Source of the DNA: Chitinophagaceae bacterium
GTDB taxonomy: Bacteria > Bacteroidota > Bacteroidia > Chitinophagales > Chitinophagaceae
Direction of reading: 5' to 3'
Length of the DNA: 42,162 nt
Assembly (NCBI GenBank): GCA_027486835.1
Contig: JAIXOJ010000054.1
Coordinates: 1 to 42,162, forward strand
Notes under the pieces: generated by a model
What the model was told of the DNA's origin: nothing
Database searches by the model: none
The model's input: only the letters and a program-made list of their open reading frames with translations
Made by a program: the position numbers and the translations under genes
In this document: piece by piece, positions 12,101-20,199 of the stretch
Numbering within the stretch: position 1 is the stretch's first letter
Layout: every line of letters begins with the position of its first letter

Positions 12101-14047
12101 GTAATTCAGCGTGTAAGCACCAAATTTGGTTGTACCGCAGCAGATACTTTAGTTTATTCGGTTAGTAGTTCCAAACCTGTACCGCAGTTGGTGTTTGCTA
12201 ATCTAGGAAAATTGTGTAGCAATGATTCAGTGTATGTAAAAGATACTTCACGCATTGCCATTGGAATCATTCGGGTAGTTCGCCTTCAATGGGATATTAC
12301 CGACCCAACCACAATAATTGTGGACAGTACTCCATCAAAAGGTAAAATAGGTGATAATAAATCATACGCACATGCTTATCCAGTGTTGGGTGTCGATAAA
12401 ACATACACTGTAAAGTTGTTTACGGAAACTGCGAATGGGTGTGCTGATTCAATTATTAGACAAATTGTTGTTCATGGTACACCTAAGGTTAAAATGGCTG
12501 TTCAGCAGGGTATTTGTATCAATACTACTCGAGGAATTTCTGGTGCTTCTGAATCAACTGGATTACCTGGACTTTTCAGTTACTCAGGTGATTGTGTTTC
12601 AGGAGTAAGCTTTACACCCGCCAAAGCCAATGTAGGTTTAGATTCCTTTAAGATTTTCTTTACCACTATTTATGGCTGTAAGGATTCCACACAGCAGTAC
12701 ATTAATATTTGGCCAAAACCTTCCGTTGGTTTTACTATAATTAATACAGTCAATTGTGCCAAAGCACCTGTTAAGTTTGCTGATACTTCTAAAGCTAATA
12801 TTGGCAAACTGATAGCTTGGTCATGGGATTTTGGCGATCAATACAGCGCTTTTGCCAATAATATTTCTGCGCTAGATTCACCCACTCATAACTACACGGT
12901 TGCCAATAACGGTAACAGCTACCAAGTAAAACTTTCTGTAACAAACGATAGTGGTTGTATTGCTACAGTAACAAAACCAATTGTAGTTCAACCTGTACCG
13001 TTGGTAGATTTCACTGTGCCTTCGAGTATTTGTTTGCCCGATGTTGGTCATGTGTTTTTGAATAAATCCACTTTAGCGGGAGCATCAGTTACTGCTACAA
13101 ACTCCACTTTCGCTTGGAACTTTGGTGATGGTAAACCAGTGGCTACAGATTTGAATCCCGTACACAAATATGATTCAGCTCCTAAAACCTTAGGGAATTA
13201 TGCTGTCAAACTGACGGTTACTTCTAAAGCTGGATGTGCGCACGATACCACTATTAGTTTACCATTCGTTAATTTCCACAGCCAACCAAGGGCAAAATTT
13301 GTTATTAATGATTCAGAGGTTTGCCTACGCCAAACAATGCAGTTTACTGATAAAACTTCTGGTACTGTGAGTAAATACTATTGGTGGTTTGGCAATGGTG
13401 CAGTAGGAAATAATAATTCTATAGTAAGCTATACTTATCCATCCATTGGTACTTATACTGTAAAACATGCGGTAATTGCTGACTTTGGTTGCCCAAGTGA
13501 TACGGCTTCGATACTCGTAAGCGTTAACCCAATTCCTACGGTGAATGCAGGTTTGGATAAGTTTGTGGTGCAAGGTCAATCGGTGGTGTTTAGTGACGCG
13601 TTGGTATCAGATGCAGGCCAATTACGATACAAATGGTTGCCAAGTCCAGCTTCCAATTTCCTTAATTACGACACGCTTTTAAACCCGACTTGTACACCAT
13701 TAAGAGATGTTACTTACACCTTGTTAGCTACTGGTAAGGGAGGTTGTACGAACACAGGTACGATGACCGTTCATTTCTTATTACCTCCTGCAATACCCAA
13801 TGCATTCTCTCCGAACGGGGATAATATCAACGACAAATGGGTGATTGGCAACCTCAGCGAGTACCCTGGTGCTACAGTGGAGATTTATGATCGTTCGGGA
13901 ATGCGCGTGTTCCGCTCTTTTGGTTATCCTACTCCATGGGATGGTACACTCAATGGTAAGCCATTACCTGTGGCAACCTATTATTATATTATTAAACCCC
14001 AAAACGGATTGCAGCCGGTATCTGGTTCTATTACTATCGTGAGATAA
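6191..14047 (+). CDS. Giant secreted multi-PKD protein, T9SS type B signal
   Basis: 2,618 aa from the ATG at 6191 (MKNKILLHQR), which places the signal peptide correctly; an upstream in-frame ATG at 6164 adds nine residues. Cleavage is likely after VQA or QAQ. Domains follow the upstream gene: an N-terminal region, two FN3-like repeats (about 204-405), an LNFG-type beta domain (410-520) and an IgGFc-binding N-terminal-like domain (GTDFW; SDNLIQQMLPKVAWGT; 530-1045). A long string of PKD-type domains then runs from about 1155 to 2440, with motifs such as YIWDFGDG, WRWIFGDN and WSWDFGDQ. The end has IPNAFSPNGDN, VEIYDRSG and WDGTLNG, a T9SS type B signal. The PKD string holds three copies of a two-domain module of about 198 aa. 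Expected to be a long cell-surface stalk or adhesin; binding target unknown. Confidence 0.93.
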   Translation: MKNKILLHQRSFVLFFIVLMTFGVSVQAQLATWTLNNTTKFTPSGVAANITAGLMNADAALGTSFNASGYRVKQGVGNWPASVPTTDLFFIDFPLSPKTGFDATVTGITCNIGATTIASGISMLLNPYYQIDGKGKWYKLANAQSFNLVTPINFGTINQPFYSGHTYVIRFFVTGLNSATKNDNFYLNNVVINGNTTTNSVVPNITLTSATATGKYTATGLGNYEFSGVALVNAGKQLVDQSGVCWSVNTNPTVLLPTKTTDGLNGNINSAITGLNANTTYFVRAYAITQLDTLYSNSLSFTTNPASLPIVSTMPITNILGNKATSGGNIIDSGGLPILTKGVCWSTGTLPTLADPHTNDGKTAANFVSSMKVLLPNTNYCVRAYAQNALGVAYDANSVCFTTGSPSPSINVNPASLNFGNLKFRDNSTVLGYTLSASSLTPASGVITIIAPAGFTISSTSSSVGFADTLKVLYSNGSITSKSIFVRMNTLLYGSYNPAVIYHSGGGTTSSSSDSVSLYGSVAPDPDNLTNSGTDFWVGFGLQENMKSKTLSSGKPVDEVGLLLYIASGPQTSKVKVSIPGLPAFAPLYYTIPPNSVKIVSGFPLGDSNDVKNAAGMIDTRLYYTGVSNRAIHVEVTNNVPVGLFMYDYATNNSAGGSMVFPTNTWNTNYFVQTYGGTASNTGVPCPYFFVIAKEDSTLINFKPTNPIIDSASSPIITGKEGGTILYSPTLNPTGVNILLNKGQVFNAVGLVDATTQISYDLTGSTVKSLDCSKPIAVFAGNSRTLIKANGSGCQPNSGSDNLIQQMLPKVAWGTKYLTIPTKTMEYNLFRIGVSDTNTVVKVDGKVLAKIPAGANLNWNSTGLFYQIEGNKLRKIEADKPITVTQFILPGSSCGGAAVGNNGTGDPEMILLSPVDQAVNNTTVYCSDFKDGASGGAYINVLIPKKGVASFKLDGKQMVDTGQSSYTGSPYGSAGLITVVKAFKPHPQDTAYYFAKFLVSYPAIHTISSDSTFNAIAYGIAKGESWGYNAGTAIKDLRTIITTQNPSGSSTLACPGNATTINISIPYLASTVTGLNWSTNHNPEITSIAGDTLVQNPVPIGTFTVNDVTYTTYASPIKYSFANVGDYPMTVTLYGTFANDCGNSTRIKITIPVVRDTVDFTFAPVSCGSSQIQFKDASGLIPGSVVGQYIWDFGDGIGSSTAKDTLYTYANRNKFNVKLRIINNLGCYVDTTKEVDLTAGMTAKIDASPVPNCLGVTTNFSGTNSTSSAGPISIYYWDYNDGSKKDTTTIPTTTHKYVSAGTYRATLMVATAAGCVSNTDTVVVTILPNPKADFVLPGGVCIPGSTLFSNTTTIGDTTLPTVTHVFDYGDGTIQPIVFDGIHKYTTGGPFTVKLVATSKFGCVDSISKVVTNVYPQPTAIFSLLKNNLCASDLVPVKDNSVANNSSSVISKWRWIFGDNTVDTLQNPSHYYGTMGTYQIRLQVATDKGCLSDTSAPQSITVHPVPVAGFKLPGGCLASGAVTFVDTSKIADNTQNLFAYAWSFGDPNATATNPNTSNQKPDATHTYTAAGTYQVIQSITSNNGCTDTDTLTYVVAGSKPVPGFEVINANGLCSGTSVSLKDTSRIAIGTISKIEILWDVTNPASLVVDNSPANGGVGASKIYAHQYPTTNKVQQYTVRLRAYSGPNCFDSASTTISINPTPIVGFVLPGSCLSSGSITFIDTSNLVPNDPTQYPFTYTWIYGDAKNATPANPDTTYTIKNGVHSYTQIGSYTIIEKVTTKFGCTASDTMVFSVAGTKPKPRFAINKQNSLCSNDVITLNDTSRIDIGSIQKVEILWDITDPSTLVVDNSPANGSAGAAKAYTHIYPTSSQVQQYTIRLRAYSGSSCYDSITKTISINPVPLAGFKLPGACLNTGLATFVDTSKLAVNDPNQYPFSYVWTYGDKYATQANPDTSKNIKNGVHTYTDTGSYTVIQRVSTKFGCTAADTLVYSVSSSKPVPQLVFANLGKLCSNDSVYVKDTSRIAIGIIRVVRLQWDITDPTTIIVDSTPSKGKIGDNKSYAHAYPVLGVDKTYTVKLFTETANGCADSIIRQIVVHGTPKVKMAVQQGICINTTRGISGASESTGLPGLFSYSGDCVSGVSFTPAKANVGLDSFKIFFTTIYGCKDSTQQYINIWPKPSVGFTIINTVNCAKAPVKFADTSKANIGKLIAWSWDFGDQYSAFANNISALDSPTHNYTVANNGNSYQVKLSVTNDSGCIATVTKPIVVQPVPLVDFTVPSSICLPDVGHVFLNKSTLAGASVTATNSTFAWNFGDGKPVATDLNPVHKYDSAPKTLGNYAVKLTVTSKAGCAHDTTISLPFVNFHSQPRAKFVINDSEVCLRQTMQFTDKTSGTVSKYYWWFGNGAVGNNNSIVSYTYPSIGTYTVKHAVIADFGCPSDTASILVSVNPIPTVNAGLDKFVVQGQSVVFSDALVSDAGQLRYKWLPSPASNFLNYDTLLNPTCTPLRDVTYTLLATGKGGCTNTGTMTVHFLLPPAIPNAFSPNGDNINDKWVIGNLSEYPGATVEIYDRSGMRVFRSFGYPTPWDGTLNGKPLPVATYYYIIKPQNGLQPVSGSITIVR
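10712..12478 (+). repeat. Three tandem ~590-bp modules inside the giant gene
   Basis: Three successive two-PKD modules start at the GGA codons at 10712, 11300 and 11897, giving periods of 588 and 597 bp (196 and 199 aa). Each has a GF(K/V)LPG(G/S/A)CL start, a first PKD-like domain ending near CTxxDTL, and a second with LCSxxxxxxKDTSRI...ILWD(V/I)T and VDNSPANG. The third copy is the most divergent in its second half. This indicates internal duplication of whole two-domain units. Confidence 0.85.
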
Positions 14048-14089
14048 AATAGCGACGAACTAGCCTTTTATTATTGATTTGTTGCAATG

Positions 14090-14199
14090 AGTGGTAAGTA
14101 TTCAATGTTATTTTTCTAGCTTATATAATAGAGTAAGGCTTCATGGATGTTCGAATCAAGGCTTTATTATGGAATCTAATTTATTAAATACTTACCACT
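14090..14199. repeat. 13-bp inverted repeat, 84 bp apart
   Basis: AGTGGTAAGTATT at 14090-14102 is repeated as its exact reverse complement at 14187-14199 in the 200-bp spacer between the giant gene and the PorP/SprF gene. The intervening 84 bases hold no gene that I can see. The right arm contains TTACCAC, the heptamer also found in tandem at 34553-34608. Confidence 0.6.
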
Positions 14200-14247
14200 A
14201 ATTACTTTACAAAAACTACTTACAACCTACAATTTATTTACTTAATT

Positions 14248-15246
14248 ATGAAAAATACACTTACCAGTTTAACCTGTTTTTTTCTTGGTTTACTTGTGTG
14301 CAGTCGAGTGCAAGCCCAAATAGATCCACACTTTTCTGAGTATTACATGTATCCCTCTTGGCTTAATCCTGCTTTAACGGGAGCCATTGATGGAGATTAC
14401 AGGGTTTCGGGCATTTACCGAAATCAATGGAACAATACCTTCTCTACTGTTGGTGCATCGGGGGAGTATGTAACCGATAAGAACATCAATATTGGCGCAA
14501 GTCTTTTGCAACAATCAACTGGCGATGCAGGATATACTTACTCTACTGCTTATGCTTCCCTTGCCTATACTGGTGTTCGTTTGGGTGCTACTGGCAATCA
14601 CCGCATCGTTTTTGGCATGCAAGCGGGAATGATTAGTAGAAGATTTAACCAATCGAAATTGGTGAGTTACAGCCAAATTGATCCGAATACGGGTGCTATT
14701 TTATCGGGGTCGGGCGATACTTACCCCAATGCAAGTGCTACGGTATTTGATGCAGGTGCTGGTGTAATGTATTTCGATGCTACTCCAGACCAAAAAGTAA
14801 ATGTATTTGGTGGATTTTCGGCCAGCCACTTAACCCAAGCGGAATCATCCTTTGGTACTGGAAGTGCAAAAGAAAAATTACCCATTAGATATACGCTTCA
14901 CGGAGGGGCTAAAATTGTTGTTTCTGATGTTGTAAGTATTACTCCAAACTTTCTATACCTAAAAGAAAATAATGCCGAAGAGAAAATGCTGGGAGCATAT
15001 GTTCAAATGAAAGCCAATGCTACTACCGACTTAATGTTAGGGGCGAACTACCGTTTAAAAGATGCATTTGTTCCATTTGTAGGGTTCTATCACGAGCGAT
15101 TTGTTTTGGGCATTGCATATGATGTAACCGCTTCTGATTTGAGCAAAGCCGTTCCTAACACCAACAGCTTTGAAATATCACTTTCATTTACAGGGAAAAA
15201 AACAAAGAATTATCCTAGCGAACATTTTGTTTGCCCAAGATTATAA
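14248..15246 (+). CDS. PorP/SprF family T9SS outer-membrane protein
   Basis: 332 aa with a clear signal peptide (cleavage probably after VQA, residue 23). The mature start QIDPHFSEYYMYPSWLNPALTG is typical of the PorP/SprF family of Bacteroidota outer-membrane beta-barrels, and the length fits. In the family, SprF of Flavobacterium johnsoniae is needed for secretion of the adhesin SprB, which has a type B T9SS signal. Here the gene follows two giant proteins with type B signals, so a dedicated partner role is a reasonable inference. It lies about 180 bp upstream of an OmpA-type gene on the same strand, and the shared terminator comes after that gene. Confidence 0.92.
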   Translation: MKNTLTSLTCFFLGLLVCSRVQAQIDPHFSEYYMYPSWLNPALTGAIDGDYRVSGIYRNQWNNTFSTVGASGEYVTDKNINIGASLLQQSTGDAGYTYSTAYASLAYTGVRLGATGNHRIVFGMQAGMISRRFNQSKLVSYSQIDPNTGAILSGSGDTYPNASATVFDAGAGVMYFDATPDQKVNVFGGFSASHLTQAESSFGTGSAKEKLPIRYTLHGGAKIVVSDVVSITPNFLYLKENNAEEKMLGAYVQMKANATTDLMLGANYRLKDAFVPFVGFYHERFVLGIAYDVTASDLSKAVPNTNSFEISLSFTGKKTKNYPSEHFVCPRL

Positions 15247-15427
15247 TTGATTCAGTTTGGAGATAGCAAGATGCTTTCATTTATTGAAACGCTACTTGGT
15301 TATTGTTGCGATTATTCATGTCTTCTGTTTTCTAGGCATACACCTATAAATGTTTAGGTAGAATGCTTACACGAACCATTTGCTAACTAATTCTAACGCG
15401 CCCCTCATTTCTCACAATTCACTATTA

Positions 15428-17485
15428 ATGCTAAATATGCACACACGATATTATCAATTGTTAGTTTCAGCCAGTATATGTTGTTTTATTTTTACAACAA
15501 CTCCGGCGCAATATGTAAAAGACTACAAAAAAAACGCAGATAATTTTTACAAAAAGGGCGATTATTATTCCGCCGCTTTGTACTATGAAAAGTTCCTGAA
15601 CGATCATGCACAGCCAACTGATTTTGCGCCATACCAAGCCTTAAAGGAAAAAGCAAAAGATGAAAAACCACCTAAAGTAAAAGGGGTAGATTACAATGAA
15701 ATTAATTGGAGAATTGCAGAATCTTACCGTCAAATAACGGATCATGAACATGCGGAAAAATACTATGCTAAAGTGGTTGCTGCGGGGAATTCCAAAACTT
15801 ATCCATTAGCCAAATACTATTATGGTTTAGCACTTGCAGCTTCGGGTAAAATGGATGCAGCTCGCCAACAATTCTCCGCTTTTTTATCCGAGTATAACGC
15901 CAAGGATGATTATGCAGCAATGGCTAAGAAGCAACTTGATGATGCACAATTTGCCGATGCACAATTAAAACGTAAGGATATTGCTTCTGTAGCTGTTACC
16001 AAAATGAACGAAACCATTAATCCAAAAGGATTGAACTATGCGGCAGCTGGTTTTGGAAACACATTTGTCTTTACTTCTGCTAGACCGGATAATCCTAATG
16101 CAGGGGCTAAAGCAAACTTTATCAATCGTTTATTTCAAACCAACGGCACTGGAAATCCAGGAGTACAGGTAATGGAGATACCTGCATCGAAAGATATAGA
16201 CCAAGGTATTGCGAGTTTTAATGCAGCAGGTAGTGCGGTATTTTTCACCCGTTGGGTAAAAAACAACGGTAAAAAAGAAGCGGCTATTTATTTCAGTAAA
16301 CAAAAAGCAGGAAAGTGGTCAGAACCAGAAAAATTATCCGCAATCATTAATGTGCCTGGATTCAGTTCTCAGCAACCACACCTAACAGACGATGGTAAAT
16401 ATTTACTATTTGCTTCTAATCAGCAGGGTGGAGCTGGTGGTTTCGATTTGTATTATGCACCCTTAGATGCCAATTTACAACCCACCAAAGTCGTCAATTT
16501 TGGCTCAACCATTAATACAAAGCAAGACGATCAAACGCCATTTTATCATTCCGCTTCACATTCCCTTGTGTTTGCATCTAATGGCCGTTTAGGCATGGGT
16601 GGTTACGATTTATACCAGTCAAAAGGATCCATTGGTGGCAGTTTTGAAACACCGGTAAACCTTGGTTATCCTGTCAATTCATACAAAGACGATATTTATT
16701 TCTTCAACAGCGGTAATGCCAAGTTATTAAAAGACGCTTATTTAAGTAGTGACCGTTCTTCTGCTTGTTGCTTAGAGTTGTTTGCTATTAATAAGACGTA
16801 CAAAAAAGTGGTTACTGGTAAAATTGTCGATTGCGCTACCAAAGCACCAATTGACAGTGCCATTATAAGTGTAGTGGATGTAAGTTCTGGCAAAACCATT
16901 GTTTTGAGTCAATTAACCGATAGCAAGGGCAGTTATTTTTACGAAACTGATGAAGCAGAGCAAAGCCATACTTTGGTTGCACGGAAAGACGATTACAACA
17001 GTGCCACCACAAAGATTTTCTTAGCGGGTAACGAACCTGCTGATACAGTGTATAAGGAATTTGTTTGTATGCAGCAAGTACCGCCGCCGCCTCCTCCTCC
17101 AGCCCCTGTTGTTGACACACCTAAGGCTGAAATGCCTTTGTATACTCGCTTTGCATTTAATAAGTACGACATCCATCCAGATTCTACTGAAGTGATAGAT
17201 TCTTTGGTGGCATTGCTAAAACGTGAATCTAAGTTAGGCGTAGATGTGGGTGGTTACACGGATGATATTGGTTCTGTGGAATACAATTTAAAACTTGCCG
17301 ATTTAAGGGCAAAAGCATCGAAAGCGTATTTTGTTAAGAAAGGTATTTCAGCCATACGGATAAAGACCAAAACCTACGGAAAATGCTGTCCGTTGGTTCC
17401 TGAAAAAACAACCGATGGAAAAGACAACCCCGATGCAAGGGCAATGAATAGGAGGGTAGAATACCGAATATTTTACATGCAGTAA
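15428..17485 (+). CDS. PorE-like TPR/beta-propeller/OmpA cell-envelope protein
   Basis: 685 aa from the ATG at 15428 (a second ATG at 15437 is equally possible); the longer TTG-initiated frame from 15380 would bury the signal peptide. Order: signal peptide; TPR-like repeats (about 20-190, NFYKKGDYYSAALYYEKFL and later units); PD40-type propeller blades (about 210-405, for example LTDDGKYLLFASNQQGGAGG and GGYDLYQSK); a carboxypeptidase-regulatory-like domain (about 460-545); a polyproline linker; and a C-terminal OmpA peptidoglycan-binding domain (568-685) with GYTDDIG and NRRVEYRI. This is the arrangement described for PorE, a T9SS accessory protein that tethers the machinery to peptidoglycan. 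It is likely co-expressed with the PorP/SprF gene and anchors that complex. Confidence 0.9.
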   Translation: MLNMHTRYYQLLVSASICCFIFTTTPAQYVKDYKKNADNFYKKGDYYSAALYYEKFLNDHAQPTDFAPYQALKEKAKDEKPPKVKGVDYNEINWRIAESYRQITDHEHAEKYYAKVVAAGNSKTYPLAKYYYGLALAASGKMDAARQQFSAFLSEYNAKDDYAAMAKKQLDDAQFADAQLKRKDIASVAVTKMNETINPKGLNYAAAGFGNTFVFTSARPDNPNAGAKANFINRLFQTNGTGNPGVQVMEIPASKDIDQGIASFNAAGSAVFFTRWVKNNGKKEAAIYFSKQKAGKWSEPEKLSAIINVPGFSSQQPHLTDDGKYLLFASNQQGGAGGFDLYYAPLDANLQPTKVVNFGSTINTKQDDQTPFYHSASHSLVFASNGRLGMGGYDLYQSKGSIGGSFETPVNLGYPVNSYKDDIYFFNSGNAKLLKDAYLSSDRSSACCLELFAINKTYKKVVTGKIVDCATKAPIDSAIISVVDVSSGKTIVLSQLTDSKGSYFYETDEAEQSHTLVARKDDYNSATTKIFLAGNEPADTVYKEFVCMQQVPPPPPPPAPVVDTPKAEMPLYTRFAFNKYDIHPDSTEVIDSLVALLKRESKLGVDVGGYTDDIGSVEYNLKLADLRAKASKAYFVKKGISAIRIKTKTYGKCCPLVPEKTTDGKDNPDARAMNRRVEYRIFYMQ

Positions 17486-17513
17486 GCTTAAAGCACCCTA
17501 CACACACCAAAAC

Positions 17514-17544
17514 AAAAGGAGTAAATGATTATTTACTCCTTTTT
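17514..17544 (+). terminator. Rho-independent terminator after the PorP/OmpA genes
   Basis: A perfect 12-bp stem AAAAGGAGTAAA (17514-17525) pairs with TTTACTCCTTTT (17532-17543) around a 6-nt loop, ending in a T-run. It sits 28 bases after the OmpA stop and also precedes the 3' end of the convergent barrel gene, so it may act in both directions. Confidence 0.85.
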
Positions 17545-17593
17545 AGTTTGTTTACTTTCATATTTAATGAGATTAAGCTGGTAGGTTAGCGAA

Positions 17594-18244
17594 TCAGAAG
17601 ATCAAATGAAAACCAACGCCTAAACTGTTTATTCCAGAAGAATTTAGGCTTGAATTGATGGAAAAAGATTTTTGTTTTGATTCATTAGCTTCAGATTTAC
17701 TAGAGGAGTTTGTATATTGAATAGCAGCAATATTGGGTATAATTATTTCTAATTGAAGCTTTTTGAAAATCTTATAGGATAAGCCAGGCGTTAAATAAAA
17801 TCGCCCCCCATTTTGCTTTTCTGTTGACACTTCAACACCAGAAACATTGGTATTAGTTTGTTTAGAAGTTAGATAAGAAATTCCCGCTTCGGTAAAAAAA
17901 TAAAAGTCTTTTGCTAGATTACTATAGTTCCTATAAAAAAATCCTAAAGTATAACGACTGTATTTTAAATCAGTTGAAGTTGAACTTGTATAAATATTTT
18001 TTGATGAATATGGAGAATATGAAATGTTGCTGCCATAAATTGCATTTTCTTTAAACGCCTTTCCAATAGAAAGATTAAAAAATCCACTTTTTGATTCATT
18101 ATCACTCTGAGAAGTAGAATTGTCTGTTGTGGAATTGGAATAACTTACTTGCCCGCCTAGTAAAATTGAGCTTTTTTTAATTTGCCCTTTTACGCATTGA
18201 AAACTGCAACATGCAAAGATGATTGCGAAGATTTTGTTTGTCAT
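17594..18244 (-). CDS. Small outer-membrane beta-barrel protein
   Basis: 216 aa with an N-terminal signal peptide (MTNKIFAIIFACC..., cleavage near VKGQ). It then has alternating strands rich in S, T, N, Y and G and a C-terminal phenylalanine (VGFHLIF), the usual pattern of an 8-10 strand outer-membrane barrel (OMP_b-brl-like). Motifs such as FNLSIGKAF, YTLGFFYRNY and FYLTPGLSYKIF resemble barrel strands, with a Ser/Asn/Thr-rich loop at 35-55. It stands alone, convergent with the OmpA operon. The function is not predictable from sequence. Confidence 0.8.
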   Translation of the reverse strand: MTNKIFAIIFACCSFQCVKGQIKKSSILLGGQVSYSNSTTDNSTSQSDNESKSGFFNLSIGKAFKENAIYGSNISYSPYSSKNIYTSSTSTDLKYSRYTLGFFYRNYSNLAKDFYFFTEAGISYLTSKQTNTNVSGVEVSTEKQNGGRFYLTPGLSYKIFKKLQLEIIIPNIAAIQYTNSSSKSEANESKQKSFSINSSLNSSGINSLGVGFHLIF

Positions 18245-18490
18245 TTTTTGATAATTAATTAAGGTGAATAAATATATTGAGTTATAGGTCGTCTACATCG
18301 CTTGAATTATTTGATAACAATACGTTTTGCAGTTGATTACCTATAACAAAAATGCAATAATGCTAATTTTATGTTTATCAACCAAATTTATTACATCTTT
18401 TTTGGCCACTTAAAACCAAATTTATTAGTCTTGATGTTTTGGATTTATGTGAGAAGACTAATGCAAATTGGAATATGGTGCAAGTTTAAG

Positions 18491-19144
18491 CTAGCGCAAG
18501 CCTTCAATTTCCTTATTCAGTATTTCCGAAATTTCGTTAGCTCTATTGACTACCATAAAATGACCTGCACCTTTCAGTAAATAGGTTGGGGTGAAATTAA
18601 TGATGGGCAATATCCTGTCTTTATCCCCGTGAATTCGAATTACGTTAGTTGGACTAATTACCCTTTTCCAATTTACTATTTCATGGATTGCCCATTTTGA
18701 AAAGTGGGCGTCGGTGGAATCCAAAATCTCTTTTAATAACAACTTATCATTTCTATGTTGAATTCCAAACATCCAATAGGTTATTGCATTTGCCAAAGTA
18801 GTGGCTTTTGCTGGCATTAGTTTGTTAGCGCCCAGCAAACCTGCGAGTCGGAAATAAAATGGGAGTTCTTGCCGTCGGGTTACACTTGATATCAATATTG
18901 TTTTCTGAGGGTTGACAAATGCTAATATTTCAGTGGCCAGAATACCACCAAACGACATCCCTATTAGTATGAATGGCCTTGTTGTGTCTATACATAGCGA
19001 TATTCGTTTTGCATAGTCTTTCAATGATTCATGTTTGATGGGAGTAATCCAGTCAATAAATATTGTTATCGTATTTGTAGGAAAGGTTAGGTGTTTGAAT
19101 GCTCTTTTGTCTGCACCAAGACCGCTAAGAAAATATAAAGTCAT
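18491..19144 (-). CDS. Alpha/beta hydrolase
   Basis: 217 aa with the alpha/beta-hydrolase catalytic triad in order: nucleophile Ser64 in GMSFGG, acid Asp176 in HGDKDRILP, and His195 in KGAGHFMVV. An oxyanion-hole-type motif FLSGLGADKRAF lies at the start. No signal peptide, so probably cytoplasmic. The short length and minimal cap suggest a small-ester or thioester hydrolase; the substrate is unknown. It is separated from the downstream barrel gene by about 245 bp and is not clearly part of an operon. Confidence 0.88.
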   Translation of the reverse strand: MTLYFLSGLGADKRAFKHLTFPTNTITIFIDWITPIKHESLKDYAKRISLCIDTTRPFILIGMSFGGILATEILAFVNPQKTILISSVTRRQELPFYFRLAGLLGANKLMPAKATTLANAITYWMFGIQHRNDKLLLKEILDSTDAHFSKWAIHEIVNWKRVISPTNVIRIHGDKDRILPIINFTPTYLLKGAGHFMVVNRANEISEILNKEIEGLR

Positions 19145-19265
19145 ATTGAAGTTTTGGGTTATTATTCGGATGTGATTCTTTTTCTATTATCAGTTAGTGA
19201 TTGTCTGAATTTTACTAATTGCATTAGAGGTATGAAAAACCGGCGTGGGAAATCTCGTTTTTTTA

Positions 19266-19727
19266 CTAATTAGATTCGCCAGCTTTTTCTAACAAAATCT
19301 TCTCAACTGTAACAGAAATTCTGAAGTTGGTGCGTTTTATTTTTTCAAGTAGCGGTTTAATGGAAGGTATAATTCCTAAAAGTTTCGCATCAACTATTAT
19401 TCCAATTGTCCCAATTATTTGTAGTCCAAGGTTTTGTGCGTACTTCCTTCCTTTTAAGTCATCAATAATTAATAAGCAATCACCATATTCTACTGCTAAG
19501 GCAATTGCACTTGCTTCTCCTTTGTCTATTGATGCCTCAATAATTGCTTGATAATTTTTATTGGAAGTTGTTTGAATTTCAAACCAATCAGGAAGTGGTA
19601 AGCCAAATTCATTTTTAACTTCTGGTGTTGTAATGATTGATCCGTATAATTTATGCAATAAATCTAGTTCGCCTATTTTATCAAGCAGGATCAAACAACT
19701 CGTATCAGATATGATAACTTTGTGCAT
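19266..19727 (-). CDS. DUF3368/PIN-like toxin
   Basis: 153 aa matching the DUF3368 branch of the PIN-domain fold: VIISDTSCLILL at the start (Asp8), a conserved Glu71 in DKGEASAIALA, and acidic residues in LLIIDDLKGRKYA (Asp89/90). PIN toxins are Mg2+-dependent ribonucleases, and these acidic residues are the expected metal ligands. Its start overlaps the end of the upstream UPF0175 gene by 23 bp, the usual arrangement of a UPF0175 antitoxin with a DUF3368 toxin. Toxin activity is inferred, not seen. Confidence 0.87.
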   Translation of the reverse strand: MHKVIISDTSCLILLDKIGELDLLHKLYGSIITTPEVKNEFGLPLPDWFEIQTTSNKNYQAIIEASIDKGEASAIALAVEYGDCLLIIDDLKGRKYAQNLGLQIIGTIGIIVDAKLLGIIPSIKPLLEKIKRTNFRISVTVEKILLEKAGESN

Positions 19728-19947
19728 TTTTTAGATCATTTTCTAGCTCAACAGCAGTATAATCAAAAATAGAAACGTTGTAGTCAGCTAGTATTTCCAT
19801 GAAAGACCTTTTTGAATAACCAGCTAATTCTGCTGCTTGCCCCAATGTGAGCGACCCTTTTTCGTATAATCTAGCAGCAAGTAAGTTTTTTACTTCTTTT
19901 TCATTCAACTCTAATGAATCGGGTATTTCTAATGTTAATGTCTTCAT
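19705..19947 (-). CDS. UPF0175 family antitoxin
   Basis: 80 aa. LTLEIPDSL at the start and LAARLYEKGSLTLGQAAELAGYSKRSFMEIL in the middle match UPF0175. This is a short strand followed by a helix-turn-helix-like segment that probably binds DNA, and then a C-terminal tail that would bind the toxin. It overlaps and precedes the DUF3368 gene, consistent with translational coupling and autoregulation of the pair. Located just downstream of the type I restriction operon, it extends the defence island. Confidence 0.87.
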   Translation of the reverse strand: MKTLTLEIPDSLELNEKEVKNLLAARLYEKGSLTLGQAAELAGYSKRSFMEILADYNVSIFDYTAVELENDLKNAQSYHI

Positions 19948-20199
19948 TTTTTTAAAATTTACTGCGTTAAAAATAAAAGATTAATTGGATTTTATTCATC
20001 CATCATTGGGGAGCAACAGGCATTTTGTTTGATATGCTAAGTTCATTGGAGGTAGAACATTTTGTAAATCGGAAGTTTTGCCGACGGTTATAAAAAGTAG
20101 TAAGTGTATTTTAAGTAGGATTGAAAGTATAGCGAAGACCTTAGCGAATGGCACAAGCGGCAAGCTGCCTTAGCAAGGAGAATTAAATTCACCTATAAA

